A DNA stretch of 64,000 bases from assembly GCF_963675165.1 (NCBI RefSeq), contig NC_087377.1, positions 6,961,122 through 7,025,121 on the forward strand, read 5' to 3'. A model generated the notes under the pieces. It saw nothing but the letters and a program-made list of their open reading frames with translations, was not told the origin of the DNA and did no database searches. Numbering within the stretch: the stretch's first letter is position 1; each line of letters begins with the position of its first letter. This document shows positions 11,141 to 23,317 of this stretch, piece after piece. This DNA is from Halichondria panicea. Lineage: Eukaryota; Porifera; Demospongiae; Suberitida; Halichondriidae. The position numbers and the translations under genes were made by a program.

Positions 11141-12842
11141 TAACAATGCCCAGTGTTACTTTATTAGAACCTTATTACACTATTACCTTAACCATGATTT
11201 GATGTTGGTATTGATATCATACTTTTTTTTAACAATTCTCATTGTCACTCCCTAGCTCGTTGTGCGAGCCTCTGGGGCCCCGTTCCACGTATTTAAGGTT
11301 TTATTGTGCTGTGAGATAACAACACCCGAGTATTCTGGCATTAATATGGCCAATGCATGAGTAGGTCCCCTAACCTATGGTGTACATGCATGTATGTATA
11401 CTAATAACCTTATGAGTAATCTCAATGCTCACAGATACCCAACTTGGACACGATCGATCTATGATAGTCCCGCCACAACCGAACTATGTAACACCAAGTC
11501 TCCTATAGGATGCTGTCACAGTGGTGTAACTCGCCCATTGCCATGTAATAATTATAATTATCATGCACAGTAATTTCAGCATGCATGACTGCATGTTAAT
11601 AATTAATATTTTTCTGTGTCACACATGCATGAACCAATTGCAATACATGTAGCTATCCATATCCATGCAGAGTATTATTATGTTATTAATAATTGTTCCA
11701 GGTGATTATTTTACCTCGGGTGCTCGCATACGCCAGAGGCATACAACTAGTGCTCTGTTTGTTTATATTGTGCAGACACGTATACATGTCTGCACTACGT
11801 ACATCTAAGCACGCTTTTATACGTCCAAAATTCTATTTTTTGACCACACAGTCTTCCCACAAGACACTTTGCTTGCGGGAAAGCAAGGATTTTGAGATCA
11901 GTTATAATGGAGAATTAATAATATACGTAGGTATAGGGTTGGGCCGGATTATACCAATGTAAAACATGTAACGGTACAGACGGCCCCTGAAGAGCTCCCC
12001 CCCTCCCTCCCGGCCCTCTGGATCTCACCAACACACTAACTAGGTTGGCCATACCAGTAATTTAAATCCAACCACTGGACCAATGAATAGTTTTAGGGTT
12101 AGGGAAATTGTTGCATTGCACCATCCCATCAGTTACGTATAATTCTGGTGTAATCTTAGGAAAAAATATGTTTGACTACATGTTAGATTGGAAGGTCAAC
12201 ATTCACAGCTCTTTGCAACTGTAGGCTTGTTTATATACGCAGACCCAAACTTCAGTACATAGCGTTAAACGTCAGAACAATGACGCAAGGGTATCACGAG
12301 TGTATGCCATGTCAGTTAGTTGAACCTGTTTTTTCACCACTAAATTGGCTCATTTGGTGTTCTCACAATAATTAATATACACACCTTGACATGAAATACC
12401 TTGGCTGATCTGGGCTGAAGGCTGCTCATGGTCATGCAGATGAGAGGAGGAGGGAAGGAAAGATGGAGCTTACGAAACGAGCCGAGCCTGTCTATATATA
12501 GTATCATGGGGGATGATCACAGTCTCAAAGTCTTTATCCTCCTGTCTCCAGTGACAACTACGACCAGATACCACAACAGCAATAGATTTCATGTCACAAT
12601 TGAAGTTATAATTACAATTTTTCTCAGCTATTTATATAGGGTCAATAAAAAAATTATACTGTATAGCACACTTTATCAGTTCCAAGCATGTGATCCGGTT
12701 TTGTTGCAAAGTAAAAAGGGATTTTAGCAAGTTTCTGTGCAGCTTTAGAAGCACATGTTTGTTTCTAGAAGTACTGTCCGTTGCCTTGTTAATTTATTGT
12801 CACTATATATATATACAGTCATGAATTGTCAGTTCTTGATCT
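11141..12842. other. Intergenic stretch without supported genes
   Basis: AT-rich sequence with a C-rich tract at about 11996-12020. ORFs at 11693-11962 and 12428-12727 lack recognisable domains, repeated structure or splice context, and I leave them out. Confidence 0.5.
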
Positions 12843-13480
12843 AGTAGACTCTCGCTATTCCGGCTCTCTGAAGTATGGCCACATTAATTGATATATCAGC
12901 CATTTAGTTTTTTTTTTTTTTTTTTTTATTTTATTGTTGGCACAAATTGCTAGCTACATGTTTACTGCACAAAACTCGCCCTGAAATGCGTCCACTCGCT
13001 ATTCCGCTATATTGTTCTGGCTGCCCCAATCAGTTTTAATGTACACGTACGTACCATATAATTATTTTTCGAGGGACTAGTTTTTGAGCTCGAAAATCTC
13101 GAAATTGGTTTACTTCCGGTTGAACGACCTCTCTACTGTAGGGGTGTGGTCATTTGAACCTCTGTATATCCTCAAAAATAAAATGCACGAAATGTGAGTA
13201 ATCTGTAAAATGTACTACCTTGAAAATAACCTGCTATACGATAATTATTATACCTTTACTACGGCCAGATTATGACATTTTGGGTGTGGTTTGGCTGGAT
13301 TACACTTAAATAGAGAGCTGATTCATTATCCTTGAGACAGAACCGCAAAATTAGTCATTATAGATTTGAGGTAAGATCGTTTTATAACTGCGGCTATTTT
13401 CTGAAATGTGGCCACCTTACTATTCCCGGCCAAGCTGCATGCACTGTCCCAAGGGCGACCGGATTAACGAGAGTCTATTG
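12843..13480. mobile_element. pogo/Tigger-like MITE with a nested insertion
   Basis: The left end GTAGACTCTCGCTATTCCGG and the right end GGATTAACGAGAGTCTATTG (followed by TA) match the two halves of the complete copy at 24768-25105 read in reverse. About 250-300 extra bases separate the halves (about 13050-13330). A T run lies at about 12908-12927. The right half is also present at the start of the second duplicon, ending at 18161. Confidence 0.6.
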
Positions 13481-13778
13481 TATATGGCATGCGCGCTTGT
13501 TTCAATCAGTGTATCAATGAACATGTATGTAATATGAATGCATTAACAGAAACAACACACATGCGCTTCCTAAACATTGTTGTACACAGCTCTTTGTAAT
13601 CATCCTCTCTCCTTTGTTTACAGTCTATTTATACACTCCCAGCATAATTATAAATACCGCAGTCGCATCCCGCATTACAATCCCGTTATACAATATAAGT
13701 CATAACAGTAAATTTGACAACGGAGGTAAGCAAAGAGACTAATTACGGATTGCTAGCCTGAGTCTGATCCAATTCAAA

Positions 13779-14402
13779 ATGGACCATAATGAAGGTATGA
13801 AACTAGCCAGACTGTATCCTCCTGCACGTTGCATATATATAGTTACTGTGTACAATTAACAGCACACATGCACCATTATGTGAACACAATGTCATGCAGA
13901 TGTGAGCAATGCAGCTAACCTTTGGTGGCTAATTCTGCCTTTTGAAATGGTCGGAATTGTAACTCTGATCCTCACCTTGTTTTTTCTCCATTTTTACCAC
14001 TTGAGGATAAGAAAAAAGATTGCAAAGATACGAGAAACTCTAGATGAGCTAGCCAGTGTGGAGCAAAATGCAGCTTATGGGTTAGTATGGAGACCGCAAC
14101 AAAGATCAGCTTTACACACAAGCTCACTGTACGAAACAATTCCAGAGCATCCAGGCACTGTCAGCCGTCAGTCTATCAACCACACACTGTGTGCACCTGA
14201 TTCCGAAGCAACAGATGTTGAGTATGACTACATCGATAATCTAAAGTTCTCAGTACATGCTTCTAACCTAGAAGACCTTTCTTTTGAGCACAATCAATCA
14301 TTTGCTGCTGTAACTGACAGCCACAGAAGGGGTGCAGTGCAAAACCTACAAGATTCAGGTCCTCTGTATGTTAACGTTGAGGTTACAGTACACTCACAAT
14401 AG
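13779..14402 (+). CDS. Short single-pass membrane protein with ITIM/YxN tyrosine motifs (transmembrane-adaptor-like), copy 1
   Basis: Exon 1 is 13779-13794 (16 nt, ATG at 13779) and exon 2 is 13900-14402. The GT-AG intron is phase 1 and the product is 172 residues. The N-terminus MDHNEDVSN is only about ten residues with no signal peptide. A single membrane span follows, roughly residues 12-37 (WWLILPFEMVGIVTLILTLF), then a basic stop-transfer stretch RIRKKIAKIRE. The tail contains SLYETI and VEYDYI, both matching the ITIM pattern S/I/V/L-x-Y-x-x-I/V/L, and LYVNV near the C-terminus, a Y-x-N site of the kind bound by the Grb2 SH2 domain. A tiny ectodomain, one span and a tyrosine-rich tail is the layout of vertebrate transmembrane adaptors such as LAT or PAG. 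Homology is not claimed, only similar architecture. The start is supported by the same 16-nt first exon in all three family members. Confidence 0.8.
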
Positions 14403-14616
14403 TTAATGATAGAACGGATGTCAACACACGTGCACCATTGTAAACATTGTAACCACAACTTTCAATATAATAATTTGTTGTAATGTAGTAATTTATGTTA
14501 ACTTCAATTTAATAGAATCCATGCATGCACGCATACAAGATTATATGGTTGATGACATGGTAGTATGGTACGTACATAAAGATTATGAGCACATGCATGC
14601 ATGTGCACCATATAGT

Positions 14617-14783
14617 TATACCCCAGAGGAGGTTGGATAGGCGCGGTGCAGCTCAGGTAATTAGCCTTCGATTGAACAATAATTATCTGCCCACGCCCCG
14701 CCCACATCGTATGTTTTTGCTGAGAGTAATCAGAGGCTAATTGCTTGAGCTGCACCGCGCCTGTCGGACCTCCTCTGGTTATA
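14617..14783. repeat. MITE with CCAGAGGAGGT-type inverted ends, copy 1
   Basis: Left arm TATACCCCAGAGGAGGT... to GCGCGGTGCAGCTCA is mirrored by TGAGCTGCACCGCGC... to ACCTCCTCTGGTTATA. The arms are about 38 bases with a few mismatches. It lies just downstream of the small membrane-protein gene, and the duplicated counterpart is at 19502-19646. No coding content. Confidence 0.8.
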
Positions 14784-15697
14784 CCCATTGAGAGATACAT
14801 GCATGCATGCAATGAGAGTCAGCAATATAGTAGTTTCGCCAACTGCATGGTTAGGGCTTGGCAAATTATGCTAGCATGCTTTTTGGGAGACTTCTAGCAA
14901 CGAGAATAATAGGGCACTAAATTAGAATGATTTGATCCTCAGAGTCCGGTAGACCTAATTTCACATCTTATAGATACGACATCTATTACAATAGATCTGT
15001 ACTGTAAGCACTATAGCTAGCCACTAGGCAGGCATGGAGAAGTATTTCTCTTTTGGCACTAGAGGATTATATTTCTTTCTGTAATGCTAGGTATATATTT
15101 GCCTCGGTCCCGGGCTGATTTTTTTTAATGGAACAAAGTTGAAAAACACTAAAATAATGTAGCTAGACACAACAAGGCTACCTCAGGTAGTGCTATCAAT
15201 ACAACTACAAATAAAATTGTCTATTCTTTAAATTGGAACCATGCATGGTACACCAAACTGGAATAATAGGCTGACTTTTTGATAAGCAAAATAAAAAGCA
15301 TAATTTGCCAAGGCCTATATATGCATGGTATAATTATGCTTATAAGCAGGAGTATATAGTATGAAAGCGACTGACAAATGCTATTAAGTTAAAATGGAAG
15401 CTCCATTCAAAGATCATCTCAATCTAGGACACTAATTCTTACAACAAGCAAGAGACATCAAACTATTCTGAATCTGAAAATAAAAATACATTAACAGAGT
15501 TCACAGGCTGGTGCTAAAATACATTGTAGTAACTGCTTTGTAAACATTATAGTTCACTATAATTATACGTACACTTCAGTTGCAGGAGGTACTATAACAA
15601 TTGTGTGTGATTATCTTGTGACGATCAAAGCAAGCAAAGAGATACTACAGACTAAAATAATTATTACATGTATAGCCAATCACAAAATAGACCACAT

Positions 15698-16469
15698 AAA
15701 CATTTATCACTTGCCCCATGGCGCTTGCGTCACCCTAGTAGTTGGGGCGAGCGAAGCGAGTCCCTTAGTTAGTCATGCACGTGGTCCGGGTGGTGTATGT
15801 ATGTATGTCCACCGTGGACCGGCAGGCCGGCACATGGACCGGCATACGATATTTGCTTTTGTGACTCGTGATCCTTTACCAATTTCTACGTGAGTCAATA
15901 ACTTTAGCTCGATAAAGATATGAATAGCGACAAAACTAGCGATAAGGAGGATCCTCAGAAACAGCTAAAAAGAGGGAAAGGAGGCTTGCTAGACCCAGAG
16001 AAAGATACAGGGCACACAGGAGCAGCAGGAAGTGAAGGTAACTGACTCAAACGGTTCTGCAGGTGTTTGCCTAATTATTTATATAACATAAAAAATTTTT
16101 GTGTAGAATGTGCATAAGCCAGCAGAAAGTTGCCAACCATTTTTAAATGTTCATTACACTAATACAGAGACTCCAGAGGCCACACAGGCACGCTTGAAGC
16201 AATACATGCATGCAGGCAGAGGCATATACAGAGTGAATCCCGATATGCCTCTATTCAAACAATCTGCTGTTCAATCCAAGATGCTGTTTACATTGTTGTA
16301 TATTTGCAGTCATGCCAATAATGTCCATCTATCGACTACCACTTGGACAATATGAATACGCAAGCCTTGTCATCAACCTGCCACAAGATGTGGTGTCATT
16401 TGCACAATATCTAGCTTTCAGCAGAGTTGGATGCGTCACTTGCCCCATGGCGCTTGCGTCACCCTAGTT
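15698..16469 (+). pseudogene. Possible broken gene fragment between 32-bp direct repeats
   Basis: A candidate first exon 15920-16037 encodes MNSDKTSDKEDPQKQ and more (39 residues) with a phase-1 GT donor. A candidate exon at 16107-16309 and another at 16310-16435 (reading LPLGQYEYASLVINLPQ) have acceptor-like AG sites, but their frames do not join: the phase-1 junction gives an immediate stop. I do not recognise the product. The segment is flanked by an identical 32-base direct repeat (15708-15739 and 16437-16468), containing CCCCATGGCGCTTGCGTCAC. It could be a decayed gene captured in a mobile unit. Low confidence. Confidence 0.3.
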
Positions 16470-17950
16470 ATTATACCTTCATTACGGCCAGATTATGACA
16501 TTTTGAGTGCTCAGACAAAGCTAATTGTAACCCACTGCCTTTCACTATAATTATGGTTGTGTTCTATGGTTTCCGCCAAGGAGTGGCTTCAAAATTAATG
16601 TTGCATGGAATAACTAATAATTATACCTACTATATATAAAGGGTAAAAGAAATAGCTTCTACAAATCTAATTACTATTTCTGTGATGGATATACAAGAAC
16701 ATGAAATCGTATGAACATCCGACTAGAAAAACATTACTAAAATAAAAAATACCATCATTTCGAAGTTAAATGCATGCATATTATAGGTTTTCGATATATG
16801 TAATTAGTTTCTGTTGTCTAGGCTATATACTGTATTGTGTATTGTATTGTGTGCATACATTGCAAATACTGACGGCCGAATGGTTCACATTACACGGAAT
16901 TGCCCATGCTACAGTACACGAGCTTAATACACTCCATAGCATCAGAGCACATCGTGGTACAGATAACAATGATCCGAGTAAATTTGAATTCAAAATTTCA
17001 TGGAAAATGCTAACAATTACTATACTAGTACTATGGTCCACAGACTGGCACAAAAATTGTGGCTTAAGGTTTCTTTGGACCACCTTATAATGATCACTAC
17101 CTATCTTATAAAGTTTCTTATAATGATTACTACCTATCATAAATATGTTTTAATTATCGGCATGAAATAACGGAGTGTACATGTATAAAAGCTATACATA
17201 CGTACAGTACATGTACGTGCTAATGCATGGGTAAACGTTAGTCTTGGTAAATACTCAATGTCATCCCAGTATAAAATTGTAGACATACGTGCTAGTACCA
17301 CAAAAACAAAACATGCATTCACTCTTAACATAGGGGGGGTATGATAAACACACAATAACAAAACACAATCCAAACCGCTAAGTGCTTGCTAACATCTTTC
17401 ATTGTACGTATAAATGACATATAGCGGGTACTTTTCGGGGGGAAATATACATGGTTCAGCAATAATATTATTATTTAGACATTTCGTGGATAATATTTTC
17501 GTGGTTGCTGATTGCACTGCAGGTAAAGGTAGTTAAGGTCGCTTCATCCATGCATGGGTAAATATTCGTGTGGCCAGAGCTTCAACCACAAATATTAAGA
17601 TCAGTGCCATAATAAAGTGCCTTATCATTGTGAGATGGCATCATCAATGCATGTTTTTGCTCTTGAATTATATCTTATACGTTGAATATGATAACATCGT
17701 TGCCATGTTTACTGACATGTTGCATTTATTTTAAACAACTCTTTTGAGAATGCAGCCTCTAATACACAATTTTATGACCTCATCTTAGTATCAAAAGAAA
17801 GCTCTTACTATAGTACAGTAGGAACTATGTGTATTTAAGCTGCTTTCATATATTTGGTACAGTATATATGCATATATGAATGAGTTGTATACAGTACACT
17901 TCATTCAATTTAATACTGTTTTTGCTTAAAATCTGCCTTAACCTATACCC
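16469..17950. other. Intergenic stretch without supported genes
   Basis: Contains CCGACTAGAAAAACATT near 16720, the same opening as the 118-bp inverted repeats at 54517/55075, so a fragment of that family may be here. A TATAGCGGGTA hairpin-type repeat lies near 17421. ORFs at 16770-17373 overlap on both strands without domains and are left out. Confidence 0.5.
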
Positions 17951-18469
17951 GAGTGTGGTTTGGCTGTATTACACTTAAATAGAGAGCATGATTCATTGTC
18001 CTCGAGACAGAACCGCTAAATTAGTCATTAGATTCGAGGTAAGGTCGTTTTATAACCGCGGCTATATATTTTCTGAAATGTGGCCACCTCGCTATATAAT
18101 TCCCGGCCAAGCTGCATGCACTAGCTGTCCCAAGGGTGGCCGGATTAACGAGAGTCTACTGTATAGCATGCTGCATGGTTTCAATCAGTGTATCAATGAA
18201 TATGTATGTAATATGAATGCATTCATAACAGAAACAACACACATGCGCTTCCTAAACATTGTTGTACACAGCTCTTTGTAATCATCCTCTCTCCTTTGTT
18301 TACAGTCTATTTATACACTCCCAGCATAATTATAAATACCGCAGTCGCATCCTGCATTACAATCCGTTATACAACTATATATATTACAAGTCATAACAGT
18401 AAATTTGACAACGGAGGTAAGCAAAGAGACTAATTACGGATTGCTAGCCTGAGTCTGATCCAATTCAAA

Positions 18470-19261
18470 ATGGACCACAATGAAGGTATGAAACTAGCCA
18501 GACTGTATCCTCCTGCACGCTGCATATAATTTTATGTATTTACTGTGTACAATTAACAGCACACATGCACCATTATGTGAACACAATGTCATGCAGATGT
18601 GAGCAATGCAACTAACCTTTGGTGGTTAATTCTGCCTTTTGAAATGGTCGGAATTGTAACTCTGACCCTCACCTTGTTTTTTCTCCATTTTTACCACTTG
18701 AGGATAAGAAAAAAGATCGCAAGGATACGAGAAACTCTAGATGAGCTAGCCAGTGTGGAGCAAAATGCAGCTTATGGGATACGAGAAACTCTAGATAAGC
18801 TAGCCAGTGTGGAGCAAAATGCAGCTTATGGGATACGAGAAACTCTAGATGAGCTAGCCAGTGTGGAACAAAATGCAGCTTATGGGATACGAGAAACTCT
18901 AGATGAGCTAGCCAGTGTGGAGCAAAATGCAGCTTATGGGTTAGTATGGAGACCGCAACAAAGATCAGCTTTACACACAAGCTCACTGTACGAAACAATT
19001 CCAGAGCATCCAGGCACTGTCAGCCGTCAGTCTATCAACCACACCCTGTGTGCACCTGATTCTGAAGCAACAGATGTTGAGTATGACTACATCGATAATC
19101 TAAAGTTCCCAGTACATGCTTCTAACTTAGAAGACCTTTCTTTTGAGCACAATCAATCATTTGCTGCTGTAACTGACAGCCACAGAAGGGGTGCAGTGCA
19201 AAACCTACAAGATTCAGGTCCTCTGTATGTTAACGTTGAGGTTACAGTACACTCACAATAG
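18470..19261 (+). CDS. Short single-pass membrane protein with ITIM/YxN motifs, copy 2, with expanded 18-residue repeat
   Basis: Exon 1 is 18470-18485 (16 nt) and exon 2 is 18597-19261, joined in phase 1. The product is 226 residues and nearly identical to the protein at 13779-14402. The difference is four tandem copies of the cytoplasmic juxtamembrane unit IRETLDELASVEQNAAYG (one copy has DKL for DEL), encoded by 54-bp repeats from about 18726 to 18940. Each unit ends in AAYG, so the expansion adds tyrosines, and the sequence looks helical or coiled-coil prone. The tail keeps SLYETI, VEYDYI and LYVNV. Its role is inferred as for copy 1: a membrane adaptor or co-receptor phosphorylated on tyrosine. 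Only a few residues differ elsewhere, such as NAT for NAA, TLTL for LILTL and FPV for FSV. Confidence 0.82.
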
Positions 19262-19501
19262 AACGAGATTTAATGATAGAACGGATGTCAACGCATGTGC
19301 ACCATTGTAAACATTGTATATAGACCACAACTTTCAATATTTGTTGTAATGTAGTGATTAATTATTTTAACCTCAATTTAATAGAATCCATGCATGCACG
19401 CACAGAAGCATAAAATTATATGGTTGATGACATGGTAGTATAATGATGGTACGTACATAAATATTATGATTATGAGCACATTCATGTGTGCACCGTACAG
19501 T

Positions 19502-19646
19502 TATACCCCAGAGGAGGTATGACAGGCACGGTGCAGCTCAAGCAATTAGCCTTTGATTATCCACCCACGTCGTATGTTTTTGCCTGATGTAATCAGAGGC
19601 TAATTACTTGAGCTGCACCGCGCTTGTCGGACCTCCTCTGGTTATA
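19502..19646. repeat. MITE with CCAGAGGAGGT-type inverted ends, copy 2
   Basis: Duplicated counterpart of 14617-14783, slightly shortened inside (the ATAATTATCTGCCC part is missing). Outer ends TATACCCCAGAGGAGGT and ACCTCCTCTGGTTATA are retained. Confidence 0.8.
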
Positions 19647-19974
19647 CCCATTGAGAGATATATATGCATGCAATGAGAGTTGGCAATAGTATAGTTCTGC
19701 CACAGGCTTGGCAATTTATGCAAGCATAATTTTTGGGAGACTTCTAGATTCTATACTATTGCCGACTCTCATTGCATGCAACGAGAATAATGGGCACTAA
19801 ATTAGCATAATTTGACCCTCAAGAGTCTGGTAGACCTAATTTCACATCTTATAATGTAGCTATAGATAGACATCTATTACAATAGATCTGTACTGTAAGA
19901 ACTATATTATTTATAGCCACTAGGCAGGCATGCATGTATTTTCTCTTTCGGCACTAGAAGATTATATATGTAAT

Positions 19975-20241
19975 TGTAACAAAGCCGAGCGGTATGCCTT
20001 GTATTCGGAACGTAATCACAATAGAATGACCTTCAACATTTAATTGCAACCCACTGTATAACCAAAATACACCTGCTTATATACCAACCTATGTATCTAA
20101 CAAATAAAAGTACAAGAAACAACTAGAAAATCCCTGAGTCTATTGAGAACAATCTAGAATAAATAAGAACAGTCTGGAACTAATGATCCAAAGAGTTGTC
20201 CAATTATGTTATCAATAGTCCATAGTACAAAGTACATCACA
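19975..20241 (-). repeat. 3' LTR of the Ty3-type element
   Basis: 267 bp, bounded by TG and CA, preceded on the - strand by the polypurine tract. It differs from the other LTR by a small number of substitutions and short indels (for example around 20096-20180), so the insertion is not brand new. Confidence 0.88.
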
Positions 20242-20398
20242 TTCCTCCTTCCTTAGATGGAGGAGTACGAGTCGCCACATCGACTTCGTTCACCGACATC
20301 ACAACTGGTAGGGGGTAACCCTTCAGTGTCATCTTCACGTTCTAACTCTGCTGAAAGTGCCGTCGCATAATTGGCTGGACTTGGGTTCCACTTCTTCA

Positions 20399-21577
20399 TC
20401 ATGTTGATATGGTAGACTTGGTTTCCTGTCTCCTTCCGGGTGTTTGAATCTCATAATCGACATCTGTCACTTTCCGAGTGACTTTGTATGGGCCTCTCCA
20501 TTCAAGCTTGAGTTTGTTGGTTTGCATTGGTAGAAGGACAAGGACTTCGCCACCTTGTTCTACACTTCTGAGTCTAGCTCCACTGTCGTAGTATCTCTTC
20601 TGTCTTTCTTGTGCCTGCTTGAGGTTGTCTTGAGCTAGCTTAGCCATCTCACTGAGCCTGTTTCTCATTGTAACTACATGAGTAATCGCCGGTACTTCTT
20701 CAGCTTTTTCGTCAGTCCATCCTTCGCGCAGAATGTCAAGTGGCCCACGGACTCTGTGGCCATACAGCATCTCAAAGGGTGAGAACCCAGTCGATTCTTG
20801 AGGAGCCTCGCGATAAGCAAACAGGAGGTATGGCAAATATTCGTCCCAGTCTGTTGCGTTTCGGTTAGTGAACTTCTTCAGCATGCTCTTTAATGTGCCA
20901 TTAAATCGCTCAACCAGGCCGTCTGTCTGGGGGTGGTATGGTGTTGTCCTAATTCTTTGAATCTGTAATACCCGATAGACCTCTTCCAGTAGAGCAGACA
21001 TGAAGTTTGGCCCCTGGTCAGTGAGAACTTCCTCAGGTACTCCTACTCTTGTAAACAGTAACATCAGCTCACGAGCTATTCGGGGTGCTTTTGTACTTGA
21101 TAGCGGGATCGCCTCAGGATATCGTGTGGCATAGTCACAAATGGTGAGAATAAATCTGTTGCCACGCTTGCTTCTGGGTAAGGGTCCAATCAGGTCCATT
21201 GCTATTCTTTGAAATGGTATTTTTACCAGCGGCATAGGGATCAGGGGTGCTCGAACAGGTTTTCTTGTTTGGGCTCGTTGGCATACCTCATATGTCCTGC
21301 AGTACTGAGTCACATCCTTGAAGACACCTGGCCAGAAGTACCGTTGAATCACCCGGTCAGTTGTCTTCTTGATGCCAAGGTGGCCATGCAGCCATGGGCA
21401 TGTCATGGGCAATCTGCAGTACTGGCTGTCGGCACTGTTGGGGTAGTACCAGCTGCTCACATGCCTTGGGCCCATCCTCTCTACCGTCTGGAGGGTGCCA
21501 ATGTCTGTAGAGGAGGCCTTCTTCCCAGTAGTAATAACTGTTTCCATTGGGTCTTTTGTCAGCAAGTCTCCTGGCAT
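20399..21577 (-). pseudogene. Ty3-type integrase with a frameshift before the HHCC region
   Basis: Contains HLGIKKT, YFWPG and CRTYEVC (zinc-binding N-terminal region). It then has the catalytic core with MDLIGPLP (first Asp), LTDQGPNF (second Asp) and GLVERFNG (Glu), and a C-terminal WRGPYKV (GPY/F-type) segment. The integrase inserts element cDNA into chromosomes. Residues that should precede HGHLG (YYYWEEGLLYRHW...) lie in another frame at about 21430-21590, so there is a frameshift near 21395-21420. Truncation at the C-terminus is possible. Confidence 0.85.
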
Positions 21578-21580
21578 CAG

Positions 21581-22330
21581 CTAGGGTGGGTCACTCAGTT
21601 GCCAGCTCTTGATCTCCTCAGGGGTTGCTTGTAGTGCAGTGTCAGCTTCAAGCACCTGTCCCTCCTCCTTCCTTGGCTCGTCATTCTTAGGGTGCTCTGG
21701 GTTTCTTGGTTGCTTGGGTTCTGACTGCCCCCTGGCATACAGTTTCCTGGCCTTTCTCTTTTCTGACCTCGTCATTCGGCTCTTTCCTTTCACTTGCAGG
21801 AATAGATCATCGGTAAACTCTGCACCGACGTTGCTTCCTTCTGAGGGATCTGCTTCTCCAGACTCCTCCGTCTGCTTCTCTTGAAGTTCACGACATCGTT
21901 TCATTGCTCTTGTCTCTGCCAAGAGTCCAATCTCAGTCTCCATTGTCCCATCTCCAAATGTATCCTTTCCGAGGAGAACTGCTACTGGTAGATCAGGAGC
22001 AACTGCCACTCTCATCTCTTTCTTCCAGTTTCCAATCTGCAGCTCAACCTTGGCTGTGGGGAACCAACACTATCCCCATGCACACAACGAACAGAGACTT
22101 TCTCTTGTGCGTTTACTCTATCTGCCTCTACAAAATCCGACCTCACCATTGTCAATGTACAGCCTGTGTCCACCAGCATCCGTACTGGCCTGCCTTGGAG
22201 TGTTCCGCTGCGAACAAATTTGTCACTCTCCAGATTCCAGGCGATTTCCGTACAAGTTCCCGCATACAAATTCGACTTCTCAGCTCCACTCTGCTTCAGC
22301 GGCTTCCGATTGGGGCAGTTAAACATCAGG
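21581..22330 (-). pseudogene. Aspartic protease and linker of the Ty3-type element
   Basis: The LVDTGCTLTMV motif (protease active site) lies in the 22012-22326 ORF, just after the zinc knuckle. A change of frame near 22012-22015 leads to the hydrophilic linker (MTRSEKRKARKLYARGQ), which then runs straight into integrase. The protease would process the Gag-Pol product. No RT motif such as Y-x-D-D is present between protease and integrase. Confidence 0.78.
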
Positions 22331-22989
22331 TGGCCCCACTGTCTACAATGAAAGCACTGCCTGTCTCCGCTGGTATTAGTTCTTGTCCTCTCGCTCGTCC
22401 ACTTCTTATAGCTAGAGGCCTTGGGGTAGGTGATAGATTGTCAGTTGGTCTCACTCTGGGGAGTCCCTGGTGCAATTACCTTCTGGTTTCTGGCAGTCAT
22501 ATAGTCATCTGCAAACTGAGCTGCTTGCTTTAGCGATTCGGGCTTCTTCTCCTTGATCCAGATCGCCAGGTCTTCAGGTACACACTGCAAAAACTGCTCT
22601 AGGATCATTAGCTCCTCAACTGACATCACAGCATCTTTAGTCCAACGGTCAAAGTAGTCTCTAAGTCGGCCACTCTATCCTAGGTATGTTTCACCATCCT
22701 TCTTTCGATCCTGGCGGAACCGTCTTCGGTGAGTCTCCTCGTTGACTTCATATCTCTGGAAGATGGCTCGCTTCACACTATCGTAGTCAGCGGCTTCTTC
22801 TGCCCTCAGGGAGGCGTATGCTGCCTGCGCCTTCCCAGTCAAAAGTCCGGCAAGCTGTATTGCCCACAACTCTCTTGGCCACTCTTGCTGAGTAGCGATC
22901 CTCTCAAACGTACTTACAAAGTCCTCAATATCATCACTGTCAGCAAGCTTCTGAAGGGTTGGCTTGGGAATCTTGGGCCTAGTTGGCAT
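22316..22989 (-). pseudogene. Ty3-type gag with SCAN-like helical region and CCHC knuckle
   Basis: Reads from MPTRPKIPKP through WAIQLAGLLTGKAQAAY and YDSVKRAIFQRYEV, is broken by an in-frame stop at 22675-22677, and resumes with MILEQFLQCVPEDLAIWIKE. The latter strongly resembles the SCAN fold, which has been traced to Gmr1-like gag. A CX2CX4HX4C knuckle (CFHCRQWGHLMFNC) lies at about 22316-22360. Gag packages the element RNA in particles. Confidence 0.78.
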
Positions 22990-23317
22990 CTCCTCTCACC
23001 GCCTTCTCATCTCTTCCAGCTCTCTTCGATAGGTCTCCGTTTCTTCCTGTTGGTTTTGCAGGAGGGTCTCCATAGTCTTTTGTTGCGCCTCCTGTTGCTG
23101 TTGAAAAAACTCTTGTTGCTGCCTAAGCAGACTCTGCAGTAGCTCCGTCTATTGAGCTTGCTGCGCTGGTGTTGCCTCAGACTCAGACATCTCCCGACCT
23201 GGTCGTTTGTATGTTGTGCCTTGTCGAGTGGTACTGGTCATTCGGTGCCTGTTGCTTGTTCCTGGCGATGGACTGTCGGTATTCTTGCGACGATTGGATC
23301 CCACCGCTGCCACCAAA

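Larger units (their letters stand above)
13281..15697. repeat. Segmental duplication, copy 1 (paired with 17951-24212)
   Basis: Colinear, nearly identical sequence runs from GTGTGGTTTGGCT (13281 against 17951) through the small membrane-protein gene, the CCAGAGGAGGT MITE and flanking DNA to the AATCACAAAATAGACCACAT block (about 15675 against 24190). Copy 1 lacks the LTR element of copy 2 and preserves its empty site at 15081-15085. It also has one 54-bp coding unit where copy 2 has four. Confidence 0.88.

Noticed and set aside
21609-23142. Plus-strand ORFs across the LTR element
   Set aside because: They are antisense shadows of gag, protease and integrase on the - strand.
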